This document shows positions 12,985 through 13,007 of a DNA stretch of 13,007 nucleotides, in pieces. The position numbers and the translations under genes are program-made. How positions within the stretch are numbered: position 1 is the first letter of the stretch; each line of letters starts with the position of its first letter. The stretch is from Streptococcus vestibularis ATCC 49124. Lineage in GTDB: Bacteria; Bacillota; Bacilli; Lactobacillales; Streptococcaceae. Under the pieces are notes generated by a model. That model had not been told where the DNA came from and did not search any database. It saw only the letters and a program-made list of their open reading frames with translations. The stretch spans positions 612,094 to 625,100 of the forward strand of contig NZ_GL831112.1 in assembly GCF_000188295.1 (NCBI RefSeq), read 5' to 3'.

Positions 12985-13007
12985 AATTAAAAAACTATAT
13001 TTTAGTG
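12981..13007 (+). CDS. Probable sensor histidine kinase, first nine codons only
   Basis: ATG 12981 overlaps the response-regulator stop (ATGA), and AGGAA at 12976-12980 could serve as ribosome binding site. The visible residues are MKLKNYILV, a basic start turning hydrophobic, as for a first membrane segment. The kinase identity is inferred from operon structure, since nothing diagnostic is inside the window. Confidence 0.65.

Overview
The window looks like chromosomal DNA from a Streptococcus, most likely the salivarius/thermophilus/vestibularis group. The grounds are AT-rich DNA, AAGGAG-type ribosome binding sites, two LPXTG wall-anchored proteins (one a serine-rich-repeat adhesin, one with a streptococcal YSIRK-like signal and SSURE repeats), and a pdxST pair of streptococcal type. 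The species is inferred from recalled family knowledge, not from a search.

Layout, left to right. Positions 1-3226 are the 3' part of a very large serine-rich-repeat adhesin gene whose start lies off the left edge; it ends in LPKTG and a perfect terminator. Positions 3227-3880 hold no intact gene: a probable HAD-phosphatase tail, an unidentified fragment, a possible MerR-type regulator relic and hairpins. An intact maltose/galactoside-type O-acetyltransferase (3886-4449) follows with its own terminator. A MarR-type repressor and a 14-TM MFS drug exporter (4601-6420) form an operon with a near-consensus promoter and a palindromic operator candidate.

Positions 6421-7880 are a decay zone: a CPBP-family membrane protein broken by frameshifts, a minus-strand relic, and a stranded 3' copy of pdxT. 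The intact pyridoxal phosphate synthase genes pdxS and pdxT (7886-9352) follow. About 347 bp covering the pdxT 3' end and its downstream DNA occurs twice, 1,870 bp apart in direct orientation, so the repeats bracket pdxS and the 5' part of pdxT. Beyond them lies a broken ktrA/trkA potassium-uptake regulator (9587-9966).

The right end carries a 694-residue surface protein with three SSURE repeats (10121-12205) and a SaeR-like response regulator (12286-12984). The regulator's stop codon overlaps the start of the next gene, probably its histidine kinase, cut by the right edge.

How the genes work together: both wall-anchored proteins probably mediate attachment to host surfaces; the MarR protein probably represses its own efflux operon; PdxS and PdxT form one enzyme; and the two-component system may control the adjacent adhesin. 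I did not find a clearly new system. The most informative signals are the direct repeat around pdxST, a 14-bp MarR-type operator sequence present twice, and recent duplications inside the serine-rich gene.
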